DNA of 64,000 nucleotides from an uncultured Clostridia bacterium. GTDB taxonomy: Bacteria; Bacillota; Clostridia; Christensenellales; Aristaeellaceae. A program made the translations under genes and the position numbers. The stretch spans positions 1 to 64,000 of the forward strand of contig CAKUKE010000012.1 of NCBI GenBank assembly GCA_934662505.1. The letters are read 5' to 3'. The notes under the pieces are model-generated. The model was given only the letters and a program-made list of their open reading frames with translations, was not told where the DNA came from and did not search any database. The number at the start of each line of letters is the position of its first letter. Position 1 is the first letter of the stretch. Below, piece by piece: positions 48,374 to 58,419 of this stretch.

Positions 48374-51300
48374 TCAGAACAGCGTGACCTGACTGGTCTC
48401 GGGCAGATCCTTGAGGCACCCGTGCTCCCGCAGCAGGTCGATGACGGCGTTGGACAGCTTGGCACGGTTTTTCAGGTCCTCCACCGACAAAAACGGAATC
48501 TCCCGCGCCTGTCCAATGCTCTCCGCCGCCGTTTCGCCCAATCCGCCCAGCGAAAGGAAGGGTACCCGCAGCCCGCGTTCTCCTTCGGGAAGAAAACGGC
48601 GCACATCGCTTTTGTACAGATCGGCCGGCAGGAAATAATAACCCCGCGCCATCATTTCCTGCACAAGCTCCATGGCGGTGATGGCGTCCTTGTCTTTGGC
48701 CGTGGTCTTTTTCTGCTCGTCCGCCTCATAGGCCTCCTGCAGCTTCTGATGCAGCTGCTCCTTCGGCAGGATCATGGTACACGCGTCAAAGCCGTCGCCG
48801 CGGATGGTGAAATAAGCGGCGTAATAGGCCTGCGGCCTGTACACCTTGTACCATGCCACCCGCAGCGCCATGGTGACATAGGCCGCCGCATGTCCCTTGG
48901 GGAACATGTATTTGATTTTGCGGCAGCTTTCCTCAAACCACGCCGGCACATTGTGCTCGTGCATGGCCTCCACCATTTCCGGCTTGAGTCCTTTTCCCTT
49001 GCGCACAAATTCCATGGTGTCAAAGGCCATTTTGGCCGGCACCCCCATCTGCATCAGCTGATTCATGATGTCCTCGCGGGTGCACAGGCACTGAGACAGC
49101 GGTACAATGCCCTGATCGATCAGATCCTTGGCGTTCCCCAGCCACACATCCGTACCGTGGGACAGGCCGGATATGCGGATCAGCTCCTGCATGGTCGTGG
49201 GGTGCGTGTCCTCCAGCATCTGGCGCACAAACGCCGTGCCCATTTCCGGCACACCGAAGGTGCCCGTGTTGCAGCCGATTTCCTCCGAGGTGACGCCCAG
49301 TGCCTTCGGGGAGGAAAACAGGCTCATCACCTGTTTGTCGTCCAGCGGGATGCTGCGGAAATTGACCCCCGTCAATTCCTCCAGCATATGCAGCATGGTC
49401 GGGTCGTCGTGCCCCAGAATATCCAGCTTTACCAGAATGTCGTGCATGGAGTTGAAGTCGTAGTGGGTGGTGACGGTCTCGCTGTTCACATCGTCCGCGG
49501 GATGCTGCACGGCCGTAAACTGGTTGATATCGTACGCCTTTGGCAGCACCACCATCCCCGCAGGGTGCTGACCCGTCGTGCGTTTGACGCCCACGCATCC
49601 CTGCGCCAGACGGTTCTTTTCCGCCTCCGAAACCACCCTGCCCCGCTCCTCCAGATATTTGAGCACATACCCGTAGGCTGTTTTTTCCGCCAGCGTACCG
49701 ATGGTGCCTGCGCGGAAAACGAACTCGGGGCCGAACAGCTCCTTCACGTAAGCGTGGGCGGTGGGCTGATATTCGCCGGAAAAGTTCAGATCGATATCCG
49801 GCACCTTGTCGCCCTTAAAGCCCAGAAAGGCCTCAAAGGGAATGTCAAAACCGTCCTTGACCAGCGGCTCGCCGCAGTCGGGGCACAGTTTATCCGGCAG
49901 ATCCACGCCGATGGTATACTGTTTGGGAATGTTGAAATCCGCCTTCCGGCATTTGAGGCAGCGGTAATGGGGCGGCAGCGCGTTGATTTCCGTAATGCCC
50001 GTCAGAAACGCCACAAAGGAAGAGCCTACGCTGCCGCGGCTGCCGACCACGTAGCCGTCCTTCAGAGATTTGGCGACCAGCTTCTGCGCAATGGAATACA
50101 GGGTGCAGTAGCCGTAGCCCACAATGGCGTTCAGTTCCTTGTCGATGCGCTTCTGCACGATATCCGGCAATTCGTCCCCGTAGTAACGGTGCGCCGTTCC
50201 GTAGGTCAGGTTTTTAATATCTTCCTCCGCCGTGGGCCAGAAGGGCGAGAAGGTGGTCTTGCCCTCCGGGTGAGGCGGGAAAAGGGTAATGTCGCCCACC
50301 CGGGACGCAATCAGCCTGGGGTTATCAATCACCACCTGATGCGCCTTTTTTTCACCCAGATATGAGAACTCATCCAGCATTTCCTGCGTGGTCTTAAAGT
50401 ACAGGGGCGGCTGGTTGTCGCAGTCGTCGAATCCCTGTCCAGCCTGCAGAATGGCGCGGAACACCGCATCCTCCGGATCCATGAAGTGCACATCGCCGGT
50501 CGCTACCACGGGCAGCCCCAACTTCTCCCCCAGCCAGACGATCTTTCGGTTGAAATCCCGCAGCACGTTCTCATCTGCTACGCGCCCTTCCCGGATGAGA
50601 AACTGGTTGTTGCCCACAGGCTGTATTTCCAGATAATCATAAAAGCGCGCCATTTTCAGCAGCTTTTCATCGCTTACGCCGTCCACGATCGCCCGGTACA
50701 ATTCGCCTGATTCGCAGGCGGAGCCGACAATGCACCCTTCCCGGTACTTCTGCAGCACCGCTCTTGGAATGTGAGGACGGCGGCGAAAATAGCGCAGATG
50801 GGACTCGGACACCATGTGATTGATGTTCTCCATGCCCTTCTGCGTGGCCGCCAGAATGATGATATGGTAGCTGTTGCCAAGGGTATAGTCCTTGGAGACC
50901 TGATTGAGATCCTTGACGGTCTTCGCGCCCCGTTTTTCCGCATCCTCCAGCATGCGCGCCAGACACTGCGCCGTGGCGGCCGCGTCGTTGACGGCGCGGT
51001 GCGCGCCCTTCAGGGACACATGCAGATGCTTGCACACGGAACCGAGTCGGTGAGACTTGAGCTCCGGGTACAGCTTGCGCGCCAGCGTCAGGGTGTCGAT
51101 CTGCAGCACCTGATGGGTCTCGCCCAGACGCTTCAGTTCGCTGGCAAGCATCGAGCAGTCAAACTGCGCGTTATGCGCCGCGATGGGACAGTCTCCCATG
51201 AACGCCATCAGCTTCGGAATGGCGACAGCGGCGGGCGGCGCATCCCGGAGCATCTGATCGGAGATGTGGGTGATCTCCGTTATTTTGGCCGGCAGCACCA

Positions 51301-52720
51301 TGCCGGGATTGACCAGCATGCTGAAGGAGTCCACCACCTGACCGTGGTGCAGTTTTACCGCGCCGATCTCGATGACCCGGTCTTTCTGCGTATTCAGACC
51401 GGTCGTTTCAAAGTCCAGCACAATGATCGGCGCATCAAGGGGTAAATCTCCCTCTCCGGTGGCCGCCTTATCATCATCCGTCAGATACCCCTCCACGCCG
51501 GGAATCAGTTTGATCTTGTTCTTTTTCGCGGCGGCAAAGGCTTCTGGGAAGGCCTGCACCACACCGTGGTCCGTCACGGCAATGGCCTCGTGCCCCCATT
51601 TGGCGGCGCGTGCGATCAGCTTTTCCGCCGACGTCACTGCGTCCATGTTGCTCATCTGCGTGTGCAGGTGCAGCTCAATGCGTTTTTCCGGCGCGTCGTC
51701 CGTGCGCTCGGGCAGCTCCACTTTTGTGATGTCCCGCGCCATCACGACCGTCTCATGAGAAAACTTGTCAAACTGCGCCTCACCCCTGACCAGCAGCCCG
51801 ACGCCCGGCTTGACCTGTGCAAGGATCTGATCTACCGCTGCCTTTTCCGCGTCGGTGATCGGCGGCGGGTTTTCCTTTTCCGCTCCCGTCAGCCGCTGCC
51901 CACGGTAGTAGAGAAACACCTTGCAGCGAATGGTGCTGGTATAGTCGGTCACATCGAAGGAGAGCAGCACCGCCTCGCCGCCGGAAATGCTTTTCTGCTC
52001 TGCCGCGAGCACCCGTCCGCGCAGCGTCACCACGCCGCTTTCATCGGTAATGTCGCAGATCGGCACCGGCTTGTCGGCAATGGCGCGTCCCCGGATACGA
52101 TCCGTTTTGGGCTTTTCCGTCTTCGGCTTTTCATCCTTCGCCGCGCTTTGCTGCAGTGTGCGCGCGCGCTCCATCTGCTCCCGCGCCAGCTTTTCCTCCC
52201 GTGCCCGTTCCGCTTCCATTTCATGCAGCCTTTTTTCTTCGTCGCTGGACACGCGAAACGAAATATCCGTCTCCAGCCGAAAAACATCCTTCACCGCCTG
52301 AGACAGGCGCTGACGAACGCTCTGCTTTTCTAAAAAACGCAGGGCAAATTCGTCCGGCACCTCCAGAATGACCCGCCCGTTCTCGCTTGTCCAGTGCAGG
52401 TCAAATTCCCATGCGACCGTCGCGGGAAAATTGCGCAGCAAAAACTGGTTGAGGGGCAGGGCATACTGTTCCGGCTGCTCCAAAAAAGCCTGCGCAAGGG
52501 AGGGGCTGGCGACCCGCACCGTGGATGAAATGGCGGGAAAAGTTCTGGTCAGTATGCTTTTCAGCGCTAAAAAGCCTTTCTCCCCGACCAGCGTATCGGA
52601 GAGAAAGGAAAAGATCGCCTTGTTTTCAGTTTTGTTAAACAGCACGCGTTCAATGGTCAGGTTGCCCCGGGTCTCGGGAAGTTCCTCACCGATTTTGCGC
52701 AGCAACTCATCATACGTCAT
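48374..52720 (-). CDS. polC: DNA polymerase III PolC-type alpha subunit
   Basis: The main replicative polymerase of low-GC Gram-positives, 1448 aa. In order: N-terminal domains, an OB fold (VTLRGRVLAAEQK), a PHP domain (RIELHLHTQMSNMDAVTS), an intrinsic 3'-5' exonuclease (IVLDFETTGLNTQKDR, with H-x5-D end GAHRAVNDAAAT) and the C-family polymerase core (VGSRGSVGSSFVAFLTGI, KVPDIDLNFSGEYQ), a zinc motif (CLKCRKADF...CPDCGEP) and a C-terminal beta-clamp-binding peptide QVTLF. It overlaps ispG by 11 nt. Confidence 0.97.
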   Translation of the reverse strand: MTYDELLRKIGEELPETRGNLTIERVLFNKTENKAIFSFLSDTLVGEKGFLALKSILTRTFPAISSTVRVASPSLAQAFLEQPEQYALPLNQFLLRNFPATVAWEFDLHWTSENGRVILEVPDEFALRFLEKQSVRQRLSQAVKDVFRLETDISFRVSSDEEKRLHEMEAERAREEKLAREQMERARTLQQSAAKDEKPKTEKPKTDRIRGRAIADKPVPICDITDESGVVTLRGRVLAAEQKSISGGEAVLLSFDVTDYTSTIRCKVFLYYRGQRLTGAEKENPPPITDAEKAAVDQILAQVKPGVGLLVRGEAQFDKFSHETVVMARDITKVELPERTDDAPEKRIELHLHTQMSNMDAVTSAEKLIARAAKWGHEAIAVTDHGVVQAFPEAFAAAKKNKIKLIPGVEGYLTDDDKAATGEGDLPLDAPIIVLDFETTGLNTQKDRVIEIGAVKLHHGQVVDSFSMLVNPGMVLPAKITEITHISDQMLRDAPPAAVAIPKLMAFMGDCPIAAHNAQFDCSMLASELKRLGETHQVLQIDTLTLARKLYPELKSHRLGSVCKHLHVSLKGAHRAVNDAAATAQCLARMLEDAEKRGAKTVKDLNQVSKDYTLGNSYHIIILAATQKGMENINHMVSESHLRYFRRRPHIPRAVLQKYREGCIVGSACESGELYRAIVDGVSDEKLLKMARFYDYLEIQPVGNNQFLIREGRVADENVLRDFNRKIVWLGEKLGLPVVATGDVHFMDPEDAVFRAILQAGQGFDDCDNQPPLYFKTTQEMLDEFSYLGEKKAHQVVIDNPRLIASRVGDITLFPPHPEGKTTFSPFWPTAEEDIKNLTYGTAHRYYGDELPDIVQKRIDKELNAIVGYGYCTLYSIAQKLVAKSLKDGYVVGSRGSVGSSFVAFLTGITEINALPPHYRCLKCRKADFNIPKQYTIGVDLPDKLCPDCGEPLVKDGFDIPFEAFLGFKGDKVPDIDLNFSGEYQPTAHAYVKELFGPEFVFRAGTIGTLAEKTAYGYVLKYLEERGRVVSEAEKNRLAQGCVGVKRTTGQHPAGMVVLPKAYDINQFTAVQHPADDVNSETVTTHYDFNSMHDILVKLDILGHDDPTMLHMLEELTGVNFRSIPLDDKQVMSLFSSPKALGVTSEEIGCNTGTFGVPEMGTAFVRQMLEDTHPTTMQELIRISGLSHGTDVWLGNAKDLIDQGIVPLSQCLCTREDIMNQLMQMGVPAKMAFDTMEFVRKGKGLKPEMVEAMHEHNVPAWFEESCRKIKYMFPKGHAAAYVTMALRVAWYKVYRPQAYYAAYFTIRGDGFDACTMILPKEQLHQKLQEAYEADEQKKTTAKDKDAITAMELVQEMMARGYYFLPADLYKSDVRRFLPEGERGLRVPFLSLGGLGETAAESIGQAREIPFLSVEDLKNRAKLSNAVIDLLREHGCLKDLPETSQVTLF

Positions 52721-53759
52721 GAAGGTATCCTTTCACCGCATCGATCAGACCCTGCGCCAGATCGCCGGTCAGCTTGCCCGCGTACTGACCGCGGATGTAC
52801 AGCGCGCCGCAGTCCCTGCCGCCGCACAGCGCCACATCCGCGCCCCGCGCTTCGCCGGGACCGTTGACCACGCAGCCCATCACCGCTACGGTCATATCTC
52901 TGTCCACATGGCGGAAGGCCTCCGTCACCCGCCGGGCAATGCCTTCCACATCGATCTGGGTGCGGCCGCAGGTCGGGCAGGAAACAAACCGAATGCCCCG
53001 GCGCAGCCCCACGGCGCGAAGAATATCCAGCGCAGCCTCCGGCTCGGCCACCGGATCGCCGGTCAGCGACACCCGTACGGTATCGCCGATACCCTCCATC
53101 AGCAGTGTGCCGATGCCCACCGCGCTTTTGACCGTTCCCTGTCCGGGCAGACCGGCCTCCGTCACCCCCACATGCAGGGGATAATCGCTGACCTGCGCCA
53201 TTTCCCGGTAGGCGTTCACGCAGGTTGGCACGTCGCTGGACTTGAGCGATACGGTTATGTCGTAAAAGTGCCTTTTCTCCAGCAGCGCAATGTGCCGCAG
53301 GGCGCTTTCCACCAGGGCATGGGAAGGTTTTTCGCCAAACAGGGGCAGCAGATCCTTTTCCAGCGACCCGGCGTTCACGCCGATGCGGATGGGTACCCCG
53401 TGCGCCCTCGCGCAGTCCACCACCCGGTTGATTTCCGTCTCTGAACCGATATTGCCGGGATTGATGCGCAGCTTCTGGATCCCGTTTTCCACCGCCGCTA
53501 CCGCGAGCGAGGCGTCAAAATGAATATCCGCGCACAGGGGAACCGGTGACGCGTCCACCAGCGGACGGATGTTTTTGACGCATTCCCGATCGTAAACGGA
53601 CAGACGCACCAGATCGCAGCCCGCCGCATACAGCGCCTTGATCTGCGCCAGCGTCGCATCAAAATCCCGGGTATCCGTATTGGTCATGCTCTGCACAGAT
53701 ACAGGCGCGCCGCCGCCGATCTGCAGCTTGCCCGCACGAATGCTTTTTCTGGAACTCAT
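52710..53759 (-). CDS. ispG: (E)-4-hydroxy-3-methylbut-2-enyl-diphosphate synthase (flavodoxin)
   Basis: A 349-aa [4Fe-4S] enzyme of the MEP isoprenoid pathway. It has VQSMTNTDTRD, CADIHFDASLA, LRINPGNIGSE and cluster ligands in SCPTCGRTQ and GCVVNGPGEA. It follows rseP and precedes polC, as in many Clostridia. With dxr and uppS in the same run it links isoprenoid synthesis to cell-wall lipid carrier formation. Confidence 0.96.
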   Translation of the reverse strand: MSSRKSIRAGKLQIGGGAPVSVQSMTNTDTRDFDATLAQIKALYAAGCDLVRLSVYDRECVKNIRPLVDASPVPLCADIHFDASLAVAAVENGIQKLRINPGNIGSETEINRVVDCARAHGVPIRIGVNAGSLEKDLLPLFGEKPSHALVESALRHIALLEKRHFYDITVSLKSSDVPTCVNAYREMAQVSDYPLHVGVTEAGLPGQGTVKSAVGIGTLLMEGIGDTVRVSLTGDPVAEPEAALDILRAVGLRRGIRFVSCPTCGRTQIDVEGIARRVTEAFRHVDRDMTVAVMGCVVNGPGEARGADVALCGGRDCGALYIRGQYAGKLTGDLAQGLIDAVKGYLHDV

Positions 53760-53773
53760 GGTGTCTGCCTTTC

Positions 53774-54865
53774 TTACTGAAACAAGCGTACAATATCCCG
53801 ATAGGTCAGAATGAGGAACAATACCATCAGCACCGCATAGCCGGCCAGATGGATATACGCCTCCACCTTCTGGGGCACGGGCTTGCGGAAGATGCCCTCG
53901 ATGATGAGAAAGACTGCCCGGCTGCCGTCCAGCCCCGGAATGGGCAGCAGGTTCACCAGTCCCAGATTGACGGAGATCATGACCAGAAGAGAAATGTATG
54001 CTTCCCAGCCGTACGCACGCGTTTCCTCGGTAATCACCTGAATGATGCGCACAGGTCCGCCCGTATCCGCCGCGCCCTCCCCGGTCGTGACCAGCTTTTT
54101 CAGGGCTACCAGGATGGCGGATCCCGCCTCCACGCAGTAGCGCGTTCCCAGCTGAACCGCCCGCCCGAGTGTGCAGGGCCGCATGACCGGCGTATATTCG
54201 GTCGTCGTGGTCACGCCGATCATCATGCGCCCCTCCTCCGCGTTGTAGGCAGGGGTCAGGGAAAGCGTCACCTTTTCATCGCCCCGGGTTACCGTCATTT
54301 CAAGGGGGGCGTCTCCCTCCTGATAAGCGGCGATGGCGGCCAGCGCTTTCTGCTGTCCGCTTTCGTTGAGCCCATAGGTCTCCTGACCGTTCACGCTTTC
54401 GATCAGATCGCCCGGCGCCAGACCCGCTACCTGCGCAGGGCTGCCCGCGTTGACGCTTTCAATGCGCACCCGTCCGTAAATGACGTCCGTCTGCTCCCCG
54501 GCAACAGCATAAAAACACACCGCCACCACCAGCGCCAGCACAAAGTTCATCACCGGCCCCATCACGATGGTCAGCAGCCGCTTCCACACAGGGTAATTGT
54601 TCAGCGCCCGGGGATCCTTCCGCTTTTCATCATCCGGCTGATCTTCTCCGTAAAAGGCGCAGTAACCGCCTGCGGGAATCAGCCGCAGGGAAAAAGCCGT
54701 TTCGTGTTTTTTCCCTTTCCAGTGGGCAATTTCGGGGCCAAAGCCGATCCCGAACGCACGTACGGGGATTCCCGTCAGTCGAGCCGCGAAAAAATGACCG
54801 CATTCATGCACCAGCACCATGATGCCCAGCATCAGCAGCGCCGCCAGAACAAACAGAACCGTCAT
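53774..54865 (-). CDS. rseP: Site-2 membrane metalloprotease RseP/RasP
   Basis: A 363-aa M50 protease that cleaves anti-sigma factors and remnant signal peptides within the membrane. The first helix carries HECGH (residues 20-24), the third metal ligand is in NLLPIPGLDGSRAVF, and a PDZ domain lies between (VNAGSPAQVAGLAPGDLIESVNG). The SD is AGGAGC. Neighbours dxr, cdsA and uppS match the classical order. Confidence 0.95.
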   Translation of the reverse strand: MTVLFVLAALLMLGIMVLVHECGHFFAARLTGIPVRAFGIGFGPEIAHWKGKKHETAFSLRLIPAGGYCAFYGEDQPDDEKRKDPRALNNYPVWKRLLTIVMGPVMNFVLALVVAVCFYAVAGEQTDVIYGRVRIESVNAGSPAQVAGLAPGDLIESVNGQETYGLNESGQQKALAAIAAYQEGDAPLEMTVTRGDEKVTLSLTPAYNAEEGRMMIGVTTTTEYTPVMRPCTLGRAVQLGTRYCVEAGSAILVALKKLVTTGEGAADTGGPVRIIQVITEETRAYGWEAYISLLVMISVNLGLVNLLPIPGLDGSRAVFLIIEGIFRKPVPQKVEAYIHLAGYAVLMVLFLILTYRDIVRLFQ

Positions 54866-54891
54866 ATCTCTGCTCCTTGTTTCAACATCCT

Positions 54892-56043
54892 TCAGGACAG
54901 TTTTTCAATCAGCTGCCCGGCCGTGCGTCTGGCCATGCCGTCGGCTTCAAACACATCCTCCACCTGGCGCACAGGTCGGTTCTCCACTCGGGAAAGGGTC
55001 TCCGCAACCACGGTGTAAATATCGCCGAAGGTCACCTTTTCCCGGAGGAACGCGTCCACCGCAACTTCGTTGGCCGCATTGAGCACGCAGCAGGCCGCGC
55101 CCCCTGCATCGATCGCCTGACGCGCCAGCGTCAGCGCGGGAAACTTTTCCGCGTCCGCGTTCTCAAAGGTCAGCGTTCCAACCGCTGCAAGATCCAGCGG
55201 CGCCGCCCCTGTCTCCATCCGCTCAGGATAGGTCATGGCATACAAAATGGGCAGGCGCATGTCTGCCGTTCCCAGCTGGGCGATGACCGCGCCGTCCCTG
55301 AACCGAACGGCGGAGTGCACGATGCTCTGAGGATGCACCAGTACGCGAATGCGGCTTTGAGGCATATCGAAAAGCCATTTGGCTTCGATAATCTCCAGCC
55401 CCTTGTTGAACATGGACGCGCTGTCCACGGTGATCTTTCTGCCCATGCGCCAAGTAGGATGCCCCAGCGCCTGCGCCACCGTCGCCGCAGAAATCTTTTC
55501 TTTTTCCCATGTGCGGAAGGGGCCGCCCGACGCAGTCAGCAGGATTTCCTCTGCCGGGTTGCCCTGCGCCGCGTGCAGACACTGAAAAATGGCGCTGTGC
55601 TCGCTGTCTACAGGCAGAAGGGTCTTCTGACCGTTTTCATCCCGGCACGCTTCCATGACCAGCTGACCGCCTGCCACCAGCGCTTCCTTGTTGGCCAGCA
55701 GCACCCGCTTGCCTGCCCGGCGGGCGGCAAGCACTGCCCGCAGCCCCACCATACCCGTTACAGACACCAGCACGCTCTCTGCTTCGCACGCCAGCGCAGC
55801 CTGCTCCAGCGCGTCCGCGCCAAAGAACCACTGGCAAAACTGCAGATCCTCCGGGATCTCCCGTTTCCCGTCCGTCAGTGCAGCCACCGAAGGGCGGAAT
55901 GCGCGCACCTGCTCAAAGAGCAGCTCCGCGTTCCGATGAGCGGTCAAAGCCGTCACCTGAATTTCATCCGGATGAAGCGCCGCCGCGGCAAGCGCCTGCG
56001 TGCCGATGGAGCCGGTGCTGCCCAATACTGCTATTTTATGCAT
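54892..56043 (-). CDS. dxr: 1-deoxy-D-xylulose 5-phosphate reductoisomerase
   Basis: A 383-aa NADPH enzyme that forms MEP in isoprenoid synthesis. It has AVLGSTGSIGTQAL at the N-terminus, LLANKEALVAGG, LLPVDSEHSAIFQCL, LTASGGPFR, HPTWRMGRKITVDSAS and NKGLEIIEAKWLF. It starts just after cdsA (9 nt). Confidence 0.97.
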   Translation of the reverse strand: MHKIAVLGSTGSIGTQALAAAALHPDEIQVTALTAHRNAELLFEQVRAFRPSVAALTDGKREIPEDLQFCQWFFGADALEQAALACEAESVLVSVTGMVGLRAVLAARRAGKRVLLANKEALVAGGQLVMEACRDENGQKTLLPVDSEHSAIFQCLHAAQGNPAEEILLTASGGPFRTWEKEKISAATVAQALGHPTWRMGRKITVDSASMFNKGLEIIEAKWLFDMPQSRIRVLVHPQSIVHSAVRFRDGAVIAQLGTADMRLPILYAMTYPERMETGAAPLDLAAVGTLTFENADAEKFPALTLARQAIDAGGAACCVLNAANEVAVDAFLREKVTFGDIYTVVAETLSRVENRPVRQVEDVFEADGMARRTAGQLIEKLS

Positions 56044-56052
56044 GCCTGTGCC

Positions 56053-56868
56053 TCACAAGAACCACGCCATGTAAACATACATGACCACCGTCGCCCAGTA
56101 CACGCTGTCCAGCCTGTCCATCATGCCGCCGTGACCAGGAAAAATGGTGCCGTAATCCTTCACGCCGCAGTGACGCTTGATAAAGGAGGCGAACAGGTCG
56201 CCGCCCTGCCCGGCCAGCCCGCCCAGCACGCCCAGCGCCAGCGCATGCCACAGAGGCGGCAGCTGGATATGGCCGGCAAAAATGAGCCACACCGTCAGCG
56301 CAAAAATCACGCTGCCGGCAAGGCCTGCCGTCGCGCCTTCCACGCTTTTATGCGGGCTGATCTTTTCGCACAATTTCCGTCTGCCGAACATGCTGCCCAC
56401 AAAATAGGCCGCTGCATCGCCAAACAGTGGAACGCCGAAGGACAGGATCATGAGCATCAGTTCATGCTGACGGCTGGGCGCACGGAACAGCCCCAGCATG
56501 CACATGCCGGGCAACAGCACCGAAAAAAGCGGCAGAACGGAGGTGAACACGTCGTCCAGTTCCGGATTCGGCCTGAACATGACGCACACGATCACCACTG
56601 CGCAGGTGCCGGCCAGCAGGGGCAAAAGCAGCGCGGATTTTCCGACCGTGGCGGTCAGAAGGGGAACGCTCAGCGCGGCGCACGCCCATACAGGCCACTC
56701 CGCCGGATGGTGCCCTGCCGCCTTGAGCGCACGGAACATTTCATACATGGACAGCCCGATGGACGCCATAAACAAAACGGCAAACCACCAGCCGCCCAGC
56801 GCCAGCGCCACAGACAGCGCCGCCACCAGCGCCGCGCCGGTCACCACCCTCGTCATCATGGTTTTCAT
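56053..56868 (-). CDS. cdsA: Phosphatidate cytidylyltransferase
   Basis: A 271-aa membrane enzyme that makes CDP-diacylglycerol for phospholipid synthesis. About seven to eight helices are visible, and the C-terminal signature is SFIKRHCGVKDYGTIFPGHGGMMDRLDSV. It sits between uppS and dxr. The only oddity is an N-terminus beginning MKTMMTRVVTGA, with TCTT before it and no strong SD, so it is probably coupled to uppS, which ends 6 nt upstream. Confidence 0.95.
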   Translation of the reverse strand: MKTMMTRVVTGAALVAALSVALALGGWWFAVLFMASIGLSMYEMFRALKAAGHHPAEWPVWACAALSVPLLTATVGKSALLLPLLAGTCAVVIVCVMFRPNPELDDVFTSVLPLFSVLLPGMCMLGLFRAPSRQHELMLMILSFGVPLFGDAAAYFVGSMFGRRKLCEKISPHKSVEGATAGLAGSVIFALTVWLIFAGHIQLPPLWHALALGVLGGLAGQGGDLFASFIKRHCGVKDYGTIFPGHGGMMDRLDSVYWATVVMYVYMAWFL

Positions 56869-56874
56869 CTTTCG

Positions 56875-57597
56875 TTACCGTCCTCCAAATCTTCTCTGGC
56901 GCATGGCAAAGGCCTCCAGCGCCTCATGATAGGCCTTCAGGTCAAAATCCGGCCAGAGAACCGTGGGAAACTCAAACTCGGCGTAGGCGCACTGATACAA
57001 AAGAAAATTGCTCAAACGCATTTCACCGCTGGTGCGGATGAGAAGATCCACATCCGGCAGCCCTGCGGTGTAGAGGAACCGTGCGACCGTCTCCTCGGTC
57101 ACGTCCTCCGGCCGCAGCGCGCCTGCCAGCACCTGCTCGCCGATCAGCCGCGCGGCACGCGCCAGTTCTGCCCGGCCGCCGTAATTGACGGCGATGTTCA
57201 GCTTCAGCCCGGTGTTGTCACGGGTACGGTTTTCCGCGTCGATCAACGCCTGCCGCTGCTTCGGCGGCATACCGTCCTTATCCCCCAGAATGCGGACGCA
57301 CACATTCTTCCGATGCAGTTCGTCCATTTCCGAGGTAAAGTATTCCAGCAGAAGCGCCATCAGCGCCGCTACTTCCTGTGCGTCGCGCTTCCAGTTTTCC
57401 GTAGAAAAAGCATACAGCGACAGCGCCTCGATGCCCATATCGCTGCTTTCCCGTATGATGTCCCGCAGCGTCTCCACGCCCTTGCGGTGCCCCAGCGCTA
57501 CACGCAGCTTGTGCTGCATGGCCCAGCGGCCGTTCCCGTCCATGATGATGGCCACGTGCCTTGGAAGCGAAGAGACCTGGCTTTTCTTTTCACTCAT
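56875..57597 (-). CDS. uppS: Undecaprenyl diphosphate synthase (isoprenyl transferase)
   Basis: A 240-aa cis-prenyltransferase that makes the C55 lipid carrier for peptidoglycan. It has HVAIIMDGNGRWA at the start (catalytic Asp), LSLYAFSTENWKRD, LNIAVNYGGRAEL and DLLIRTSGEMRLSNFLLYQCAYAEFEF. The start overlaps the stop of the 78-aa gene upstream by 4 nt. Confidence 0.97.
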   Translation of the reverse strand: MSEKKSQVSSLPRHVAIIMDGNGRWAMQHKLRVALGHRKGVETLRDIIRESSDMGIEALSLYAFSTENWKRDAQEVAALMALLLEYFTSEMDELHRKNVCVRILGDKDGMPPKQRQALIDAENRTRDNTGLKLNIAVNYGGRAELARAARLIGEQVLAGALRPEDVTEETVARFLYTAGLPDVDLLIRTSGEMRLSNFLLYQCAYAEFEFPTVLWPDFDLKAYHEALEAFAMRQRRFGGR

Positions 57598-57830
57598 GTT
57601 TTTTCCGCCTGCTCCTTTTCCGGCGGCTGACCGTCCCGGAAAAGCGATACGATGAACGTGTATTCAGATACACCAACAACGCGGGCAGTGAATGTTGCCC
57701 GCGTGGCGGCGTCCATTTCCCGACGTTTGGGAGACAGGGTGTATTGAATGCCGGGCTCGGGCATATTTGCCCGCCGCAGTGCATCCAGCGCTGCGGAAAG
57801 CGGATATCCAAGATACTGCTCCAGCGTCAA
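57594..57830 (-). CDS. 78-aa protein of unknown function between frr and uppS
   Basis: It encodes MTLEQYLGYPLSAALDALRR and a beta-strand-rich rest (GIQYTLSPKRREMD, ATFTARVVGVSEYTFIVSLF), ending in a charged tail (PPEKEQAEKT). No signal peptide or membrane helix is present. It overlaps frr and uppS by 4 nt each, so it is certainly translated with them if those genes are coupled. The N-terminus recalls PASTA-like domains (LGYPLSAALDALRRANM) but is too short to assign. The function is unknown. Confidence 0.7.
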   Translation of the reverse strand: MTLEQYLGYPLSAALDALRRANMPEPGIQYTLSPKRREMDAATRATFTARVVGVSEYTFIVSLFRDGQPPEKEQAEKT

Positions 57831-58384
57831 ACTGCCATGATCTCCTTTTCCTTTTCAGCGGCGATCTTGTCCAGTTCCTTGATCTGGTTGTCTGTCAGCT
57901 TCTGAAGCTCGTCCTCCGCCTTGCGCTGGTCGTCCTCGGTGATCAGACCGTCTTTTTTCATTTTCTTGAACTGCTCCATCGCGTCGCGGCGGGTGCTGCG
58001 CACGGCCACCTTGGCCTCCTCCGCGCTCTTTTTGACCACCTTGGTCAGATCCCTGCGGCGTTCTTCATTCAGTTCGGGCACCGCCAGCCGGATGACCTTG
58101 CCGTCGTTGGAGGGGTTCAGCCCCAGATCGCTCTTCTGAATGGCCTTTTCCACCAGCGGAATGGCCTTCTGATCCCACAGGGAGATGACCAGCAGCCGGG
58201 GTTCCGGCGCGCTGATGTTGCCCATCTGCTTCAGCGGCGTCTGGGTGCCGTAATAATCCACCATGATTTTGTCCAGAATTTGCGGATTGGCGCGGCCGGC
58301 CCGCAGGGAGAGCATGTCGTGCTGATAAAACTCACGGGTTTTTTCCATTTTGGCTTTGGCGTCGTCAATGACTTTGCGGTACAT
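57827..58384 (-). CDS. frr: Ribosome recycling factor
   Basis: A 185-aa protein with the RRF two-domain pattern: MLSLRAGRANPQILDKIMVDYYGTQTPLKQMGNIS, DQKAIPLVEKAIQKSDLGLNPSNDGKVIRLAVPELNEERRRDL, then the long helical C-terminus. It releases ribosomes from mRNA after termination with EF-G. It is the first gene of the run, close behind a sigma-A-type promoter; pyrH, which often precedes it, is not in this window. Confidence 0.97.
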   Translation of the reverse strand: MYRKVIDDAKAKMEKTREFYQHDMLSLRAGRANPQILDKIMVDYYGTQTPLKQMGNISAPEPRLLVISLWDQKAIPLVEKAIQKSDLGLNPSNDGKVIRLAVPELNEERRRDLTKVVKKSAEEAKVAVRSTRRDAMEQFKKMKKDGLITEDDQRKAEDELQKLTDNQIKELDKIAAEKEKEIMAV

Positions 58385-58419
58385 GGTCTTTCCTCCGTTT
58401 CCAAACGTTTTCTGAAGCT

